A DNA stretch of 64,000 nucleotides from Massilia horti. Lineage in GTDB: Bacteria; Pseudomonadota; Gammaproteobacteria; Burkholderiales; Burkholderiaceae_D. The stretch lies in assembly GCF_004614195.1 (NCBI RefSeq), contig NZ_SPUM01000094.1, positions 1 through 64,000 on the forward strand, read 5' to 3'. The notes beneath the pieces were generated by a model. The model was not told the DNA's origin, searched no databases, and was given only the letters and a program-made list of their open reading frames with translations. The position numbers and the translations under genes were made by a program. Shown here one piece after another: positions 16,260 through 25,504 of the stretch (the first letter of the stretch is position 1; every line of letters begins with the position of its first letter).

Positions 16260-17294
16260 TCAGTAGATGGCTTTGCCCGACGCGTCCTTCAGCTGCGCCT
16301 TCCATGCGCCTTGGACCAGGCTCACCACCGACGACGGCAGCGGCACATAGTCCAGCTCCGTCGCGGCGGTCTGGCCGTTCTTGAACGACCAGTCGAAGAA
16401 CTTCAGCACTTCGCGCCCCTTTGCGCCGTCCGCCTGTGCCTTGTGCATCAGGATGTACGAGATGCCGGTAATCGGCCAGCTCGACTTGCCGGCCTGGTCG
16501 GTCAGCACCACGGCAAAGCCCGGGGTCTTGGTCCACTCGGCGCCGGCGGCGGCGGCCTTGAACACATCGTCGTCCGGCTGCAGGAAGTTGCCGTCCTTGT
16601 TCTTGAGCTGGGTGTGGGTCATCTTGCTCTTCTTGGCGAAGGCCCACTCGACATAACCGATCGAGCCCTTGATGCGCTGCACGTTGGCGGCCACGCCTTC
16701 ATTGCCCTTGCCGCCCACGCCGGTCGCCCACTTGACCGCGGTGCCCGCGCCGATCTTGCTCTTGAAGTCGGCATTCACCTTCGACAGGTAGTCGGTGAAC
16801 AGGAACGAAGTGCCCGAGCTGTCCGAGCGGTGCACCACGGTGATCTCGACATCCGGCAGCTTGACGCCAGGATTGAGGGCTGCGATTTCCGCTGCATTCC
16901 ATTTGGTGATCTTGCCCAGATAGATGTCAGCCAGGACCGGGCCGGTCAGTTTCAGCTGGCCCGGGGCCACGCCGTCCACGTTCACCACGGTGACCACGCC
17001 ACCGATGATGGCCGGGAACTGCATCAGGCCTTCGGCATCCAGTTCCTCCACCTTGAGCGGCATGTCGGACGCGCCGAAATCGACGGTCTTGGCCTTGATC
17101 TGCTTGATGCCGGCGCCCGAGCCGACCGACTGGTAATTCAGGCTGTTGCCGCTGACGGCTTTGTACTGCTCGGCCCACTTGGCATAGATCGGGAACGGGA
17201 AGGTTGCGCCCGCACCGGTGATCTCGGCGGCGATCGCCGAGGAAAACGTCAATGCCGCCACTGCGCCCGCTACGATCGTCTTGATCATCTTCAT
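16260..17294 (-). CDS. pstS: Phosphate ABC transporter substrate-binding protein
   Basis: This is the periplasmic phosphate receptor of the PstSCAB high-affinity importer (344 residues). A signal peptide, MKMIKTIVAGAVAALTFSSA ending at AIAA, precedes the mature start EITGAGATFPFPIYAKW, a PstS hallmark. Phosphate-loop segments are visible as GSGAGIKQ and HRSDSSGTSFLFTDYL. No pstC, pstA or pstB lies next to it: the gene is monocistronic, bounded by a terminator and a divergent promoter. A Pho box 61 nt upstream of the start indicates PhoB control under phosphate limitation. Confidence 0.94.
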   Translation of the reverse strand: MKMIKTIVAGAVAALTFSSAIAAEITGAGATFPFPIYAKWAEQYKAVSGNSLNYQSVGSGAGIKQIKAKTVDFGASDMPLKVEELDAEGLMQFPAIIGGVVTVVNVDGVAPGQLKLTGPVLADIYLGKITKWNAAEIAALNPGVKLPDVEITVVHRSDSSGTSFLFTDYLSKVNADFKSKIGAGTAVKWATGVGGKGNEGVAANVQRIKGSIGYVEWAFAKKSKMTHTQLKNKDGNFLQPDDDVFKAAAAGAEWTKTPGFAVVLTDQAGKSSWPITGISYILMHKAQADGAKGREVLKFFDWSFKNGQTAATELDYVPLPSSVVSLVQGAWKAQLKDASGKAIY

Positions 17295-17354
17295 CTGTTC
17301 ACTTCCTTGGTCTGAATGAGTTGGGATACAACGGCAGAAAGTCTAGCGTGCGAA

Positions 17355-17372
17355 TGTGACCACATTGTGACC
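17355..17372 (-). promoter_or_regulatory. Pho box upstream of pstS
   Basis: Read toward pstS, two 7-bp direct repeats GGTCACA are separated by ATGT, so GTCA recurs every 11 bp as in PhoB sites. A TAGACT hexamer lies 9 nt further on, where the -10 element is expected when a Pho box replaces the -35. It sits in the 201-nt gap between divergent pstS and the binding-protein gene at 17496. Confidence 0.75.
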
Positions 17373-17495
17373 AAGAAGTCGAACACGCATCGCTTATGCA
17401 AAAACCGGATACCGATCTCGGAAATGATTCGTTTGCAAGGCCTGGCAGCGGGACTAGCCTATGTCGCACTACTTCACTTCTGCCGAGAAAAAACG

Positions 17496-18494
17496 ATGAT
17501 CAAGAAAAGCCTTGCCGCCCTCCTTGCCGTGAGCGCCCTGCTGCAGCCTGCATTCGCCGCCGATATCAAACTGCTCAACATTTCGTACGACCCCACGCGC
17601 GAGCTGTACCAGGACGTGAATGCCGCCTTCGCCAAAGCCTGGAAAGCCAAAAGCGGCGACATCCTGACGATCAAGCAATCGCACGGCGGTTCGGGCAAGC
17701 AGGCGCGCTCCGTGATCGACGGGCTGGAAGCGGATGTGGTCACCCTCGGGCTGGCCTACGACATCGACGCGCTGGCCGAGCATGGCCTGCTGGCGCCAAA
17801 CTGGCAGGCACGGCTTCCACTCAACAGCTCGCCCTATACCTCGACCATCGTGCTTCTGGTTCGCAAGGGCAACCCGAAGAACATCAGGGACTGGAACGAC
17901 CTGGTTCGCCCTGGCGTTTCCGTCATCACGCCCAACCCCAAGACCTCGGGCGGGGCGCGCTGGAACCATCTGGCCGCATACGGTTATGCGCTGCGCCAGC
18001 CGGGCGGCAATGAGGCGAGCGCGAAGGAATTCCTGCGCAAGCTGTACAAGAATGTGCCGGTGCTCGATTCCGGCGCGCGCGGCGCGACCACGACCTTTGT
18101 GGAGCGTGGCATCGGCGACGTGCTGATCGCGTGGGAAAACGAAGCGTACCTGGCGATCAAGGAACTGGGTCCGGACAAGTTCGACATCATTGCGCCGTCA
18201 GTGAGCATCCTTGCCGAACCGCCGGTCGCGGTGGTCGACAAATTCGCTGACAAGCACAAGACCCGCCAGGTGGCCGAGGCGTACCTGAACTTCCTGTACA
18301 CCGACGAGGCACAGGCCATCATCGCGAAACACTACTACCGCCCTGCCACCCCGAAAGCGGCCCAGCAATTTGCAAAACAGTTCCCGCAGATCAAACTGTT
18401 CACGGTCGCCGATATCGCCGGCAACTGGGCCAGGGCACAGAAGATCCACTTCAGCGATGGCGGATTGTTCGACCAGATTTACGCCACAAGATAA
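17496..18494 (+). CDS. Sulfate/thiosulfate-type ABC substrate-binding protein
   Basis: The product is a 332-residue periplasmic binding protein of the Sbp/CysP family. A signal peptide, [20 protein letters not shown] ending AFA|A, precedes [20 protein letters not shown]. The family-typical [20 protein letters not shown] and [20 protein letters not shown] follow; these bind the oxyanion. No permease or ATPase gene is adjacent, so it is an orphan component, perhaps serving a CysTWA system elsewhere. The start at 17496 is chosen for its signal peptide. Confidence 0.9.
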   Translation: MIKKSLAALLAVSALLQPAFAADIKLLNISYDPTRELYQDVNAAFAKAWKAKSGDILTIKQSHGGSGKQARSVIDGLEADVVTLGLAYDIDALAEHGLLAPNWQARLPLNSSPYTSTIVLLVRKGNPKNIRDWNDLVRPGVSVITPNPKTSGGARWNHLAAYGYALRQPGGNEASAKEFLRKLYKNVPVLDSGARGATTTFVERGIGDVLIAWENEAYLAIKELGPDKFDIIAPSVSILAEPPVAVVDKFADKHKTRQVAEAYLNFLYTDEAQAIIAKHYYRPATPKAAQQFAKQFPQIKLFTVADIAGNWARAQKIHFSDGGLFDQIYATR

Positions 18495-18548
18495 TTGCTG
18501 TGCCGTGCGATGCCCAGCGTGTCGCGGTCCGCGGCCTGGTTGTAGTCC

Positions 18549-18639
18549 CGTAGGGTGCGCACCTGTGCGCACGCTGTACAGTTAAGCAGAGTTTGCATCC
18601 GCGTGCGCACGGGTCCTCGGCGGCCCCGTGCACCCTACA
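18549..18639. repeat. Palindromic repeat, core type A, degenerate copy
   Basis: The left arm (GTAGGGTGCGCACCTGTGCG and on to ACGCTGTAC) is the same as at 7517. The right arm is diverged and partly rearranged (GCGTGCGCACGGG, ending CCGTGCACCCTAC). It lies between the binding-protein gene and the terminator of the lipoprotein gene on the other strand. Confidence 0.75.
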
Positions 18640-18669
18640 CCCTTTCATGCGTACGCGGGAGCGATGTCA

Positions 18670-18703
18670 AAACAAAAAAGGGGCGCCCTTCCGGAACGCC
18701 CCC
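18670..18703 (-). terminator. Rho-independent terminator of the DUF11 lipoprotein gene
   Basis: On the minus strand GGGGCG, a nine-base loop and CGCCCC form a stem followed by TTTTTTGTTTT. It lies about 40 nt after the stop at 18743 and ends the GH28 / DUF11 unit. Confidence 0.85.
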
Positions 18704-18742
18704 TCCTCTCGATCAGGGACCGCCTGGCGGCCCCAAATCAAA

Positions 18743-20689
18743 TCACGGCTTGATCATGAGCTTCTGGATGATCATGGTGCCGCTGATGTTGATGTTCGAC
18801 AGGCGCAGCAACACCGGCTGATTGATCGCGCCCGGCGGCGTGAACGACGTAGCGCCACTCGGCGAAGCCGTCAGCAGGTTCACCTCGGTGCACACCGAAT
18901 TGGTGCAAGTGGATCGCGAAGCCGAGGTCGTCACGATGTTTTTCCAGGTCGTGCCGTCGGTGCTGTAGTCGAGCTGGTAGCCGTTCGAGCCGTTGCGGAA
19001 GTATTCAAAGCTGAAGTTGCTCAGGCTCGGCAGGTTGAACATCAAGAAGCCCGCAGTCGTTTGCGCTTTGGAGACTTGAATGTTACCAACCAGGCTGGTG
19101 GGGCTGCCGGACGTCGGGTTGGTCAGGTCCGAGGTGTACTTGACGGTCGAGCTGGCGCCGGTGCTCGAGCTGCCGTTCTGGCTGGCGCAGATGAACTGCT
19201 TGTCGCTGGCCGTAACCATCGTACCGTTGCCCGGACCGTTGGTCGTACCCGGCCAGCTTTCGAAGGTCGCAGGGTCGCCAGTGGCCGACAGGCCCGCCAG
19301 GTAGACGCTGGTGTTCGGGCCGCTGGCCGAGGTGGTGCCCAGGCCGGTCAGCGTCACCAACGAGCCGGACGATCCGCCAAACACGTTTTTCAGGGTATCG
19401 GCGTCAATCATCACACCGCACGAGCCCGCGATCTGCACCGGCGTGGTACCACCGGCGGAGATGACGGTGGTGGTGGTGCAGTTGGCCGCCGAGGTGCACG
19501 AAGCGCCAACGCCCGGTGCCACCGTGTTGACCAGGCTGCCAGCGGCGCTGGCGGTGGTCGACACGACCACCTTGGCCGTACCGCCGTTCGCAGCCAGGCC
19601 GGCCGGAATCGTGCAGGTCAGGGTGTTGCCGGAAACGGCGTTGCAGGTCGCGCCGGTCGGCGTGACGATGGGGACGCTGATGCCCGTGGCCGGCAAGGTG
19701 TCGGTCAGGGTGATCGGTGCGGTGGTCGCGCCGGTGCCCGAGTTGGTTGCCGTGATGGTCCAGGTGATCGGGGCGCCGATAGCGCCGGTGGTCGCGCTGA
19801 CGCTGCTGCTCACCGTGACGTTCGGAGCGGCGACCGCAGCGACCGCCGTGGTGGTGGTGCAGGTGGATGCCGATGCGCAGCTTGCGCCCGCGCCCGGTGC
19901 GACCGTGTTAACCAGGTTGCCGGCGGCGGTGACCGGCGCCGAGATACGCACGCTCGCCGTCCCGTTGTTGGCCAGGCCCGCAGGGATGCTGCAGGTCAGG
20001 GTGTTGCCGGATACCGGGTTGCAGGTCGCGCCAGTCGGGGTGACCGTAACGGCCCCGATGCCGCTGGCCGGCAGCGTGTCGGTCAGGGTGATCGGCGCGG
20101 TGGTCACGCCGCCGGTATTGGTGGCGGTGAGGGTCCAGTTAATCGTGTTGCCGATGCTGGTGGACGTCGTGTCGACGCTGGCGGCCACCGTCACGTTCGG
20201 CGGGGTCGGGCGCGCGGCGACCGTGGTGGACGAGCTGCAATCGCCGGCCGAGGCGCAGGCGTTGGCGGCGGCGCCCGACGGCGTGACCGAGCTGGTCAGC
20301 GTGCTGATCATGGTGGTGGTGCCCGAGAGGACGACCTTTGCGGTGGCGCCAGCCTTCATGCCGGCGTCGATCGTGCAGGTCACCGTGCTGACCACCGGAC
20401 CGCAGTTCGCGCCAGTGGCCGACACCGAGACCGCGGACAGGTTTCCGGGCACCGTCGCGACCAGGGTCGCGGTGCCTGTGGTGGCGCTGCCGCCGCGGTT
20501 GGTGGCCTCGATCGTCCAGGTGACGCGGTCGCCGACGAAGACAGCCGAGCTGTCTACCGTTTCCTTCACGCTCATCGTAGGCGGAGGGCCTGCCGGCTGC
20601 TCCTCGGGTTGGCGGTCGCTGCCGCCGCACGCGGCCAGCAGCGCGGGCAGTATGGCCAGCGGCACCGCACATTTAACGAAACGATTCAT
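18743..20689 (-). CDS. Surface lipoprotein with three DUF11-like repeats
   Basis: This 648-residue protein of unknown role carries a lipoprotein signal (PLAILPALLAAC, Cys near residue 21), so it should be lipid-anchored in the envelope. Residues ~38-410 hold three DUF11-like beta-sandwich repeats. Each has a W-T/S-I/L-x-A-T-N core (VTWTIEATN, INWTLTATN, ITWTITATN); the second and third share GNTLTCSIPAGLA-type segments, which shows internal duplication. The C-terminal ~240 residues are a different domain, with FSFEYFRNGSNGYQLDYST and few charges, possibly carbohydrate-binding. It follows the GH28 gene by 32 nt in the same direction, suggesting a shared job in pectin handling. Confidence 0.8.
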   Translation of the reverse strand: MNRFVKCAVPLAILPALLAACGGSDRQPEEQPAGPPPTMSVKETVDSSAVFVGDRVTWTIEATNRGGSATTGTATLVATVPGNLSAVSVSATGANCGPVVSTVTCTIDAGMKAGATAKVVLSGTTTMISTLTSSVTPSGAAANACASAGDCSSSTTVAARPTPPNVTVAASVDTTSTSIGNTINWTLTATNTGGVTTAPITLTDTLPASGIGAVTVTPTGATCNPVSGNTLTCSIPAGLANNGTASVRISAPVTAAGNLVNTVAPGAGASCASASTCTTTTAVAAVAAPNVTVSSSVSATTGAIGAPITWTITATNSGTGATTAPITLTDTLPATGISVPIVTPTGATCNAVSGNTLTCTIPAGLAANGGTAKVVVSTTASAAGSLVNTVAPGVGASCTSAANCTTTTVISAGGTTPVQIAGSCGVMIDADTLKNVFGGSSGSLVTLTGLGTTSASGPNTSVYLAGLSATGDPATFESWPGTTNGPGNGTMVTASDKQFICASQNGSSSTGASSTVKYTSDLTNPTSGSPTSLVGNIQVSKAQTTAGFLMFNLPSLSNFSFEYFRNGSNGYQLDYSTDGTTWKNIVTTSASRSTCTNSVCTEVNLLTASPSGATSFTPPGAINQPVLLRLSNINISGTMIIQKLMIKP

Positions 20690-20721
20690 ATGATCTCCTT
20701 GTTTTTGGCGTTATGGGCACT

Positions 20722-22500
20722 TCAATGGATGGACATGGGGGCATTGGCTGCCGGGAAGTCGACGAATGCAGCGCTGCAGTCGTAAGGGGCCGGCGTGGTC
20801 GAGCGAAGGTCGAACAACCTCACCTGGTTGGCGCCCTTAACCCCCTGCAGCAGGCTGGCGAACGACACCGGGCCAGGGCCCATCGTCAGCTCGGCATAGG
20901 ACGGGATTGGCATTGCCAGCTTGGTGTTAACCCAGCCGGGCAGCGAATCGAAGATCACGTTGTCCAGCGTGATCCCGTACAGGAAATTGAACTGGCCCTG
21001 CGACTGATAGCCGCGGAACAGCAACTGGGCGCTGGCGCCGTTGTAAATGGAACCGGCGACATCCAGGTAACGGAAGTTCTTGATCGTGACGTTGTGGATG
21101 TTTGGGAACTTCTTGTTTGCCGAATCCGACGCGTCGCCGTAGTAGGCGTCCATCACGATCGGCTGCTGCACCCGGCGCACGCACATGCCGTCGACCAGCA
21201 CGTTCTGCACCTCGCCGCCGCGGCTGTCGTCGGTCTTGATACGGAAACCCGTGGTGGCGTTCATGTCGAAGCCGTCCAGCGCGAGGTCGCGAATGGTGAT
21301 CCCGTTCATGCCGCTGTCGGTCTCGCTGCCGAGCGACATGCCGTGGGTGAAGTAGAAGCGGTTATGCAGGATCTGCACGTTGGTCATCGGCCCGGTCGTG
21401 CTGTTGTGCGACTTGAGCGCGACACCGTCGTCGCCGGTGCTGATGTGGTTAAATGCGAGCAGGATGTTCTGCGATTGGCCCGGATCGATGCCGTCCGTGT
21501 TCTTGACGGTCGCCGGAGTAAAGCAGGTGCTTGGCGTGGTCAGGTTCGGCGCGCCGGATACCACGGGCGTGCTGTTGCCAGGGCACTTGTAGCCCGCGAC
21601 CGAATACTCGAGCGAAGGAGTCAGGAGCTTGGTGCCCCAGGCGGTGAAGCCGTTGGTGCCGCTGGAGACCACATGGAACTTCGGCGCGTTCTGCAGGGTG
21701 ATGCGATACAGGCTGAAGTTGCTGCCGTTATTGACCTGGATGAGGCGCGGATTGTTTTGGCTAAAGTTGCTCATGGTCTTGGTGAGCGCGCCCACATCCC
21801 ACCACGTCAGCTTGTTGGCATACAGGCCCGAGGTGAGGACAGCGCCGCCGCGGCCATCGATGACGCCTTCGCCAACCACGCCGTTGTTGTTTGGCGTGGT
21901 CGTGATCAGCGCACTGCAACCGTTGTCGCTGCTGGCACCTTCGCCGCAGTTGTTCTTGCCTGCGATCTGGAAGTCGGACGGCTTGCGCGAGGCGAACAGA
22001 GTTACGCCTTTATCGACCCACAAGGTGACCGTACCCGCCAGCGCGATCGGGCCGGACAGGAAGGCGTTCTCGCCCTGGCTGCCCACGACCAGTTTCACCG
22101 CCTGGCCAGCCGGGCAGGCATTGATCGCGGCCTGGATACGTGCGGTATCCGGCTGCGAATTGGCCGGCGGCGCGTCAACAGCGTCGTCAAGCAGGCCGCG
22201 GGTGTTCTTGCGCAGGGTTGCATTCACGGTCGCGCAGACCGTGGCCGGAAGCGAAGGCTCCTTGCCCTGCACGGCAGGGTCCGATTGCGCCGAGGCTGGC
22301 CATGAGCCAGCTGTGCTTGACGATGGCGGCGGCAGCGGGGGCGGCGGCGTGGGAATCGTGTTCCCGCCGGTTCCGCTGCCGGGGCCGGCAGCGGTATCGT
22401 GGGCACCACCTCCTCCACAGGCAACCAAGGCCAGGCTGGCGGCAAGGCCCAGCAGGCAGGTTTTCGCATGGCGGGTGCCAACGACTGATAACTTTTCCAC
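20722..22500 (-). CDS. Polygalacturonase-type glycoside hydrolase, GH28, lipoprotein
   Basis: The product (592 residues) should hydrolyse galacturonan or the rhamnogalacturonan backbone. A lipobox, ASLALVAC, puts the mature protein on a lipid anchor, followed by a Gly/Pro/Ser-rich linker to about residue 70. The GH28 beta-helix shows NTDGIDPGQSQN, the STGDDGVALKS pair of catalytic aspartates, the HGMSLGSE segment in the GHG position, and GFRIKTDD with the RIK triplet. Exo or endo action cannot be told. It heads a two-gene unit with the DUF11 lipoprotein. A palindrome upstream may be its operator. Confidence 0.9.
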   Translation of the reverse strand: MEKLSVVGTRHAKTCLLGLAASLALVACGGGGAHDTAAGPGSGTGGNTIPTPPPPLPPPSSSTAGSWPASAQSDPAVQGKEPSLPATVCATVNATLRKNTRGLLDDAVDAPPANSQPDTARIQAAINACPAGQAVKLVVGSQGENAFLSGPIALAGTVTLWVDKGVTLFASRKPSDFQIAGKNNCGEGASSDNGCSALITTTPNNNGVVGEGVIDGRGGAVLTSGLYANKLTWWDVGALTKTMSNFSQNNPRLIQVNNGSNFSLYRITLQNAPKFHVVSSGTNGFTAWGTKLLTPSLEYSVAGYKCPGNSTPVVSGAPNLTTPSTCFTPATVKNTDGIDPGQSQNILLAFNHISTGDDGVALKSHNSTTGPMTNVQILHNRFYFTHGMSLGSETDSGMNGITIRDLALDGFDMNATTGFRIKTDDSRGGEVQNVLVDGMCVRRVQQPIVMDAYYGDASDSANKKFPNIHNVTIKNFRYLDVAGSIYNGASAQLLFRGYQSQGQFNFLYGITLDNVIFDSLPGWVNTKLAMPIPSYAELTMGPGPVSFASLLQGVKGANQVRLFDLRSTTPAPYDCSAAFVDFPAANAPMSIH

Positions 22501-22633
22501 TACAAAATCTCCTCTGTTTTATACCTGGTCCGCCAATGTCCGCCGGGCGCGTTTTTTATGCCCCACACGCGGTCGGCCAACCGCTTCGCGTCACAACGCG
22601 ATGCGGGTGGCCGCACATTGCACAGATGAAAAG

Positions 22634-22657
22634 CTGATATATTCTGTGATATATCAG
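22634..22657 (-). promoter_or_regulatory. AT-rich inverted repeat upstream of GH28
   Basis: CTGATATA, eight bases, then TATATCAG form an inverted repeat 134 nt upstream of the GH28 start, in a distinctly AT-rich stretch. It is a candidate operator; I could not match it to a known regulator. The remainder of the 530-nt gap 22501-23030 holds the terminator and repeat listed next. Confidence 0.4.
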
Positions 22658-22806
22658 ATTTGAAATAGTTTTAACAGATGAGATTGCTGCGTGTCAATAA
22701 AGATTGCAGGGCGAGGGCATCAACATCAGGCCTATGTCGCCCTCTGGCGACACCTCCGTGCGCCCATTGACTTTGGTCGCAAGCCTCGGAAAGATAACCA
22801 CTCGAC

Positions 22807-22838
22807 AAAAAGCCCCGGCAGGAATATCGGGGCTTTTT
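22807..22838. terminator. Bidirectional terminator hairpin
   Basis: AAAAAGCCCCG, a ten-base loop and CGGGGCTTTTT form a stem with A and T runs on both sides, so it can work in either direction. It would end leftward transcripts from the patatin-fusion gene after they pass the repeat. Confidence 0.85.
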
Positions 22839-22889
22839 GAGTGGAACGCAGGGTGGACAAACTTATTCGAACAGGCCGTCCGTTAAAAA

Positions 22890-23031
22890 GGCGCTGTCAC
22901 AGGTGAAGTTCAACTAACAGGGAACCTGTTCGGGTATAACCGGCCATCGCTGAACGCGTGGGCGTTCGGCCGGCCACTGGCCAGCCTCACCCTGCCCACC
23001 CTACGCCCCCAGCTAACGGTGAATGCGCGCC
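22890..23031. repeat. Modular MITE-like repeat, core type B, internally deleted
   Basis: It starts GGCGCTGTCAC like the copy at 11486, but then jumps directly to the core GTTCAACTAACAGGGAA, so the left inner arm is missing. The right part (GCGTGGGCGTTCGGCCGGCC and on to CCCACCCTACG) is intact and ends AGCTAACGGTGA-ATGCGCGCC. The adjacent gene's stop codon abuts the right end. Confidence 0.82.
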
Positions 23032-25337
23032 TAACCGTGCCCGCTCGCCACCGGCTGCATGCGCCAACTTTGCCGCCGGTCGTTAATCGCGCGCTGCGCC
23101 ATTTCGTACCCTGCCTGCACATTATTGGCGATGCTCGTCATCGAAAAGTCGTAATCTTTTGACGCCGATTCGCCTTCGCTCCCCTCGCGCGTAATCCGCG
23201 TAATGTCCAGCTTCGCATCGTCATCTCCCATCAACTGAATGTAAATGGGCCATTGGCGGACCTGTTCCGCCCAGCCGGGATCGACTGCGACCGAGAGAAT
23301 GGCGCCAACCAGTTTGCGAAAATCGCTGACCAGGGACTGTTCCATGCTGTCGCGGCGAATGCGCTCGGTATAGACGATCTCATCGCGCCTGCCCACCACT
23401 TCCACCAGGTTCGTGGGCAGCGCTTTTTTGTTGGGAAACAGGTCGACAATAAAAATCTGCTTACGCCCGGCGCCGCAGCGCTCGAGCACCAGTTCGAGGG
23501 GCGAGTTGCTCATGATGCCGCCATCCCAGTAGTGCTTGCCGTCGATAGTGGTCCAGGGGAAGCCCGGCGGCAGGCTGCCGCTGGCAAGGATGTGATCGGG
23601 CGTGAGGTGGTCAACATAACTGTCGAATACTTCGAGCCGCGCGGTTTCCACATTGACCGCGCTGACCAGCAGCCGCACCGGGCTCGATTCCAAAAAATTG
23701 AAATCGACATACTTACCCAGCAGTTCCTTGACTGGCGTGGGATCGTACAGGCTCGTCCAAAAGACCTGGGCCGGCACATTGAATTGCGGAGTAGCCCAGC
23801 GCGGCCGAAAGAAGGACGGCACCCCAAAGGCCAAGGCCTGCCATGATGCCAAAAGCCTGCGCGACTGCTCATCGGGCAAATCCAGCGCCAGCATCGACAA
23901 CTCCTGCCAAAAAGCTTCCAGCGCTTTGCCGGCATTGCGTGGATTGGCCGCGATGATGGCACCGTTGAAAGCGCCGATCGACACGCCTGCCACAATATCC
24001 GGATAGACGCCTTCGTCTTCCAGCGCGTGTACGACGCCGCATTCGAAAGCGCCGAGCGCGCCGCCACCTTGCAATATGATGGCGGTCTGGCTCGGGATGC
24101 GCATCAGCGAAAACCCCGGCTTGCCTAACTGGTCCTTCGCCCAGCCAAGATTGGTGCGATACCGAATCAGCGATTCGATGGCCCGCGTCTCCTTGGCCGG
24201 ACGGCCAGCCGAAAACAAGGCGCGGGGCACGTCGTTCTTCAAATACAGCAGCGCATACGATTTGGCGCGCAGCGAGCCCAGGGCAGCGTAGTCGCTGGTC
24301 TCTTCCAGCATTCCGAGAAACTGGAAACCGAAATCGAACAGCTGGCATGAAAAATACGGCACCTCGTCGTACGGCAGGCGCAAATCCAGCATGTTCTTGG
24401 CCGCCACCCGCCCCTGTTTTAGCGCGTTGTCCCAATGCTCGATGCGCCGGCGCACGCCAAAAACCCTGTCAAAGAAATTGGCGACATCGCCAGCGGCGAA
24501 AATGTTCCGGTCACTTGTCCGCAAGTGCTGATCGACACAGATACCGTTATCCAGCGCAAGGCCGCTACCGGCGAGGAACTCCACATCGGGCGCAGCGCCT
24601 ATGCCAATGGCGGCAAAGTCGCAAGGCAAAATGCGCCCTGCTTGGGTGACCACCGATTCAATTCGGCCATTGCCACGGAATTCGGCGACCGTATCGTCCA
24701 GGATAATCTCGATCGCCTTGTGCGTGTACATTTCTTGCACATATGCGCTGACCTCAGGCGCGCGCAGTTTTTCGAACAGGACGTGTCGCAGCGCGAGCAG
24801 GCTAACCTGCAAACCGCGCTGAACGAATGTAGCCGCCAATTCCAGGCCGAGAAAACCTCCGCCAACCACCACGACGCGCTTGGCTTCACTTGCGGCACGC
24901 TTGATTGTCCATGCATCGACCAGGCTCCGTAAATAGTGGATTCCAGCAAGCTCGCACCCGGGCACGCTGAGCCGTACCGGCCGCGAGCCAGTGGCGATGA
25001 GGAGCTTGCCGTAATGGACCGGGCCAGACCGGTCGGTATGGACGAGCTGGCGTTGCGGGTCGACAGCAAGCACACGCGTACCGAGCATGACGTGGATGGC
25101 GTGCTCGAGGTAGTAGTCGGCACTGAGCACCAGCGGTATTGCGGGCGAATCGGCAAGCTGGAAGGTCGTCGACAACGGGGGCCGGTGGTATGGGAGTTCC
25201 TGCTCGTCGGTAACAATCACGATGGAACCTTCCGCGCCTTCATGGCGCAGCGTTTCCGCAGCCGTGGCGCTGGCCACGCCGCCACCTACCAGCAGGAAAT
25301 CAACATGCTGGTGCTCATCATCTTGACGTTTGTTCAC
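23031..25337 (-). CDS. Fusion of NAD(P)/FAD oxidoreductase with patatin-like phospholipase
   Basis: The N-terminal ~400 residues are a ferredoxin-reductase/AIF-like flavoprotein. They contain FLLVGGGVASATAAETL (FAD), VVVVGGGFLGLELAATF (NAD(P)) and RNIFAAGDVANFF (second FAD site). The C-terminal ~370 residues are a patatin domain with oxyanion loop LQGGGALGAFECGV, nucleophile elbow GVSIGAFNG and catalytic Asp in WDGGIMSNSP. Both halves look complete, so one chain could couple a redox reaction to lipid acyl hydrolysis. No signal peptide is evident. The frame opens at 25421 inside a repeat; I prefer the GTG at 25337, ~8 nt after AGAGGG and just before the FAD strand, but ATG codons at 25382 and 25376 are possible. 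Confidence 0.82.
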   Translation of the reverse strand: MNKRQDDEHQHVDFLLVGGGVASATAAETLRHEGAEGSIVIVTDEQELPYHRPPLSTTFQLADSPAIPLVLSADYYLEHAIHVMLGTRVLAVDPQRQLVHTDRSGPVHYGKLLIATGSRPVRLSVPGCELAGIHYLRSLVDAWTIKRAASEAKRVVVVGGGFLGLELAATFVQRGLQVSLLALRHVLFEKLRAPEVSAYVQEMYTHKAIEIILDDTVAEFRGNGRIESVVTQAGRILPCDFAAIGIGAAPDVEFLAGSGLALDNGICVDQHLRTSDRNIFAAGDVANFFDRVFGVRRRIEHWDNALKQGRVAAKNMLDLRLPYDEVPYFSCQLFDFGFQFLGMLEETSDYAALGSLRAKSYALLYLKNDVPRALFSAGRPAKETRAIESLIRYRTNLGWAKDQLGKPGFSLMRIPSQTAIILQGGGALGAFECGVVHALEDEGVYPDIVAGVSIGAFNGAIIAANPRNAGKALEAFWQELSMLALDLPDEQSRRLLASWQALAFGVPSFFRPRWATPQFNVPAQVFWTSLYDPTPVKELLGKYVDFNFLESSPVRLLVSAVNVETARLEVFDSYVDHLTPDHILASGSLPPGFPWTTIDGKHYWDGGIMSNSPLELVLERCGAGRKQIFIVDLFPNKKALPTNLVEVVGRRDEIVYTERIRRDSMEQSLVSDFRKLVGAILSVAVDPGWAEQVRQWPIYIQLMGDDDAKLDITRITREGSEGESASKDYDFSMTSIANNVQAGYEMAQRAINDRRQSWRMQPVASGHG

Positions 25338-25420
25338 GGAAAGAGCCCTCTTCTGTGCCGATTTGGCTATGACCATGCCCATCGACACAAAATCCGCGAA
25401 CAATCCGACGCAAAACAGCA

Positions 25421-25448
25421 CGTCGTTCCCGCGCAGGCGGGAACGACG
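25421..25448. repeat. REP-like palindrome, type C
   Basis: CGTCGTTCCCGC, four bases and GCGGGAACGACG form a perfect 12-bp stem. The same unit recurs doubled or spaced at 36003, 47724 and 51030. It lies directly upstream of the FAD/patatin gene. Confidence 0.85.
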
Positions 25449-25504
25449 AATTCGGAGCTAACTAAATTGTGCAAGCTGAACAATGCGCAGAGTCCAGCTC
25501 GTTT

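Noticed and set aside
19311-20693. Plus-strand open frame opposite the DUF11 lipoprotein gene
   Set aside because: Its Val/Ala/Thr-rich repetitiveness only mirrors the DUF11 repeats on the other strand; it has no signal peptide or lipobox of its own.
22905-23031. Small protein gene across the type B repeat
   Set aside because: The short frame is palindromic repeat sequence with no ribosome site, and the same sequence recurs in other gaps.
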